Assembly: GCA_038527485.1 (NCBI GenBank)
Contig: JBCBFT010000011.1
Location: 1 to 64,000 of the forward strand
Direction: 5' to 3'
Source of the DNA: JALEFZ01 sp038527485
Lineage (GTDB): Bacteria > Bacteroidota > Bacteroidia > J057
DNA: 64,000 bases
Shown: positions 62,344-64,000 of the stretch, one piece after another
Layout: every line of letters begins with the position of its first letter
Numbering within the stretch: position 1 is the first letter of the stretch
Notes under the pieces: model-generated
The model's input: only the letters and a program-made list of their open reading frames with translations
Databases searched by the model: none
What the model was told of the DNA's origin: nothing
Position numbers and translations under genes: made by a program

Positions 62344-63321
62344 ATGGATCGGCAAAAGATACTGACATTCCTTGCATTTACTTTTGGTCTGGGCATTTTG
62401 GCAGCCTACCTGCCCAAGATGTTTTTCGACCCTCAATCCATGATATTCCCTTTTGTGGGTCCCATTGCATTTGCATGGACCCCCGCACTGGCAGCTATCC
62501 TCACACAGCAATGGGTCTACAAAGGCTCCATGGCAAAATACGGCTGGAATCGTAAACGCTATTCATTCCGCTGGATTGGCTTGACCATTCTGGTTCCTTT
62601 TGTCCTTGTCCTAGGTAGCTTAGGGGTCGTATTCCTGCTAGGCAATGTATTTCGTATCCCTGGTTTTGGAGAGGTCATCACTCAGACCATCGACCCAGAG
62701 TGGATCGCACAGTTTCCTCCTGTATACAAGATGGACTTCATGAACCAATGGTTACTTCAACGTATGGGTGTTGATTCTATGCATGTGATCCAAGCACAGG
62801 GTCTTCCTAGTGAAATAGCCTCTCTACTCATTATGCTTACTGTGATTGGTTTGATTGCAGGTCTAACAGTAGGTATGATCTACACCGTAGGAGAAGAAGT
62901 AGGCTGGCGCGGATTCATGCTTACTGAGACACGTAGCATGGGATTCATCGAGTCTAACTTTATCCTTGGAGGTCTCTGGGGCCTATGGAACTTGATCCCT
63001 TACACAGTCTACAACGACCTGACACTCTTCCCATTATCGGATATGATCTGGGAGATGACAGCCATTGTCGGATTCTGTGTCGCGATGTCTTTTCCTTTGG
63101 CTTGGCTGGCACAGCGCACCCGTAGCATCTATGCCTCCGCTACAGTCACGAGTATCCTAAACAACGTCGGTGCCATGGGTATGATCTTCCTTTATGATGG
63201 ACATTCACTCCTGACTTCCTCTACTGGATTGGCAGGTATGATGGTCCTTCTTTTGGCGACATTCTTCATCATCCGATTCGACAAGAAATTTGTGAATGAT
63301 TATCCCAATTTGTTTTATTAA
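62344..63321 (+). CDS. CPBP family intramembrane metalloprotease
   Basis: A 325-residue multi-pass membrane protein (about eight hydrophobic helices) of the CPBP (CAAX protease/bacteriocin-processing) family. The signature EExxxR is present as GEEVGWRGFML with Glu184, Glu185 and Arg189 inside the membrane; a later helix LGGLWGLWNLIPY corresponds to the second family motif, although the usual His is not obvious there. Family members cleave or handle prenylated or secreted peptides, or act in immunity to self-made bacteriocins; the substrate here is unknown. Confidence 0.87.
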   Translation: MDRQKILTFLAFTFGLGILAAYLPKMFFDPQSMIFPFVGPIAFAWTPALAAILTQQWVYKGSMAKYGWNRKRYSFRWIGLTILVPFVLVLGSLGVVFLLGNVFRIPGFGEVITQTIDPEWIAQFPPVYKMDFMNQWLLQRMGVDSMHVIQAQGLPSEIASLLIMLTVIGLIAGLTVGMIYTVGEEVGWRGFMLTETRSMGFIESNFILGGLWGLWNLIPYTVYNDLTLFPLSDMIWEMTAIVGFCVAMSFPLAWLAQRTRSIYASATVTSILNNVGAMGMIFLYDGHSLLTSSTGLAGMMVLLLATFFIIRFDKKFVNDYPNLFY

Positions 63322-63348
63322 GCCACTCTATAGGTTGTAGATTGCAAG

Positions 63349-64000
63349 ATGAAACTCACTGGAATATACTGCTACCCCATCAAATCACTGGGGGGAATCG
63401 CGCTGGCAGAAACAGAAGTAAATGAAAGAGGCATCGCCTATGATCGTCGCTGGATGCTCGTAGACCCTGATGGGCAATTCCTGACGCAGCGATCGTCCAC
63501 CGAGCTCGCGCTCTTCTCCGTTGACTTCGAATCCGACCATCTCAGGATTGACCACAGAATGTCTCGCTCAGCTCCTCTTTGGGTTCCTCTGCATCCTACA
63601 GAAGGCACTCCTATGACTGTACAGGTTTGGGATGACAGGGTAGAAGCTATCCAATGTGGAACAGAAGCTGATACATGGTTCAGTCAACTTCTTCGACGCC
63701 CTGTACATCTCGTGTACATGCCCGATCAATCCCCTCGCCAGATAGATCCTGCTTATGCGCCAGATGGTGCCAATGTCAGCTTTGCTGATGGCTATCCTAT
63801 TCTCATCCTAGGTGAAGCGACCCTAGCAGATCTGAATGACCGACTGGACACACCTGTGCCAATGAATCGCTTTCGCCCCAATCTTGTCTTTGAAGGAGGG
63901 CATGCAGGAGATGAGGACTCTTTTGACGAGGTCCAGATAGGCGCAGCGGTGCTCAAAGGGACTAAGCCTTGCGCACGCTGCCAGGTGATCACCATCAATC
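63349..64000 (+). CDS. MOSC domain protein, cut by window edge
   Basis: A frame open from the ATG at 63349 to the right edge (217 codons, no stop reached). The N-terminal MOSC_N barrel begins MKLTGIYCYPIKSLGGI with RGIAYDRRWMLVDPDGQFLTQR, and the MOSC domain follows with FADGYPILILGEATLADLN, MNRFRPNLVFEGG and KGTKPCARCQVITIN, which carries the conserved Cys that binds sulfur or molybdenum cofactor. Related proteins (YcbX, mARC type) reduce N-hydroxylated compounds using a molybdenum cofactor. The remaining C-terminus lies outside the window. Confidence 0.9.
   Translation, partial: MKLTGIYCYPIKSLGGIALAETEVNERGIAYDRRWMLVDPDGQFLTQRSSTELALFSVDFESDHLRIDHRMSRSAPLWVPLHPTEGTPMTVQVWDDRVEAIQCGTEADTWFSQLLRRPVHLVYMPDQSPRQIDPAYAPDGANVSFADGYPILILGEATLADLNDRLDTPVPMNRFRPNLVFEGGHAGDEDSFDEVQIGAAVLKGTKPCARCQVITIN

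Overview
The window reads as a chromosomal segment of a free-living member of the Bacteroidota, probably near Saprospiria/Lewinella-like lineages (the phylum is well supported, the finer placement is inference). The evidence is: secreted proteins ending in type IX secretion (T9SS) type A sorting domains, Bacteroidota-typical families (bacilliredoxin, DUF6150-like, DUF6515, long LepB, three tandem SurA/PpiC-type chaperones followed by MoxR), and start codons that mostly lack a Shine-Dalgarno sequence. Base composition is moderate, with one clearly A+T-richer island at about 46.0-47.9 kb.

Layout. 0-0.5 kb: remnant of an IS5-family transposase and tRNA-Phe. 0.5-6 kb: an EEP-family phosphohydrolase, a Fic protein, a TonB-like protein with a small look-alike beside it, a thioredoxin-fold protein and a bacilliredoxin. 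6.2-12.3 kb: three consecutive large exported proteins (a beta-rich secreted protein, an OB-fold/T9SS protein and a lipoprotein). 12.3-16.3 kb: cofactor genes (biotin ligase, coaX), an outer-membrane protein and a methyltransferase. 16.3-23.5 kb: lepB, pncA, a PAS histidine kinase, an aspartyl protease-PDZ protein and a DUF3267 membrane protein. 23.5-27.7 kb: a very large SF1 helicase-nuclease fusion. 27.7-35.6 kb: an envelope lipoprotein, two small membrane proteins and a 1593-residue exported protein of unknown function. 35.7-41.3 kb: prmA, a DUF6150-like protein and rarA on the minus strand, then a GyrB-like protein that has lost its ATP site and an ATP-dependent DNA ligase on the plus strand.

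41.5-46 kb: an S74 (tail-fibre chaperone) adhesin with a small T9SS partner, then an AraC regulator and nitrilase pair. 46-47.9 kb: the A+T-rich two-gene module (XRE/ImmA-IrrE protease plus unknown protein). 48-53.7 kb: a small kinase, a hydrolase, DUF2541-like, DUF2461 and DUF6515 proteins, an orphan and an M23 peptidase. 53.9-59.3 kb: an outer-membrane chaperone operon (PpiC-SurA-like lipoprotein-SurA-MoxR). 59.6-61.8 kb: grpE and dnaJ, separated by inverted copies of an intergenic repeat. 61.8-62.3 kb: a hairpin-rich non-coding stretch. 62.3-64 kb: a CPBP protease and a MOSC protein cut by the window edge.

The most unusual items are the ATPase-dead GyrB-like protein next to a DNA ligase, the A+T-rich ImmA/IrrE module with a repeated element upstream, the helicase-nuclease fusion, and the structured non-coding region after dnaJ. 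No CRISPR array, rRNA or prophage was seen.
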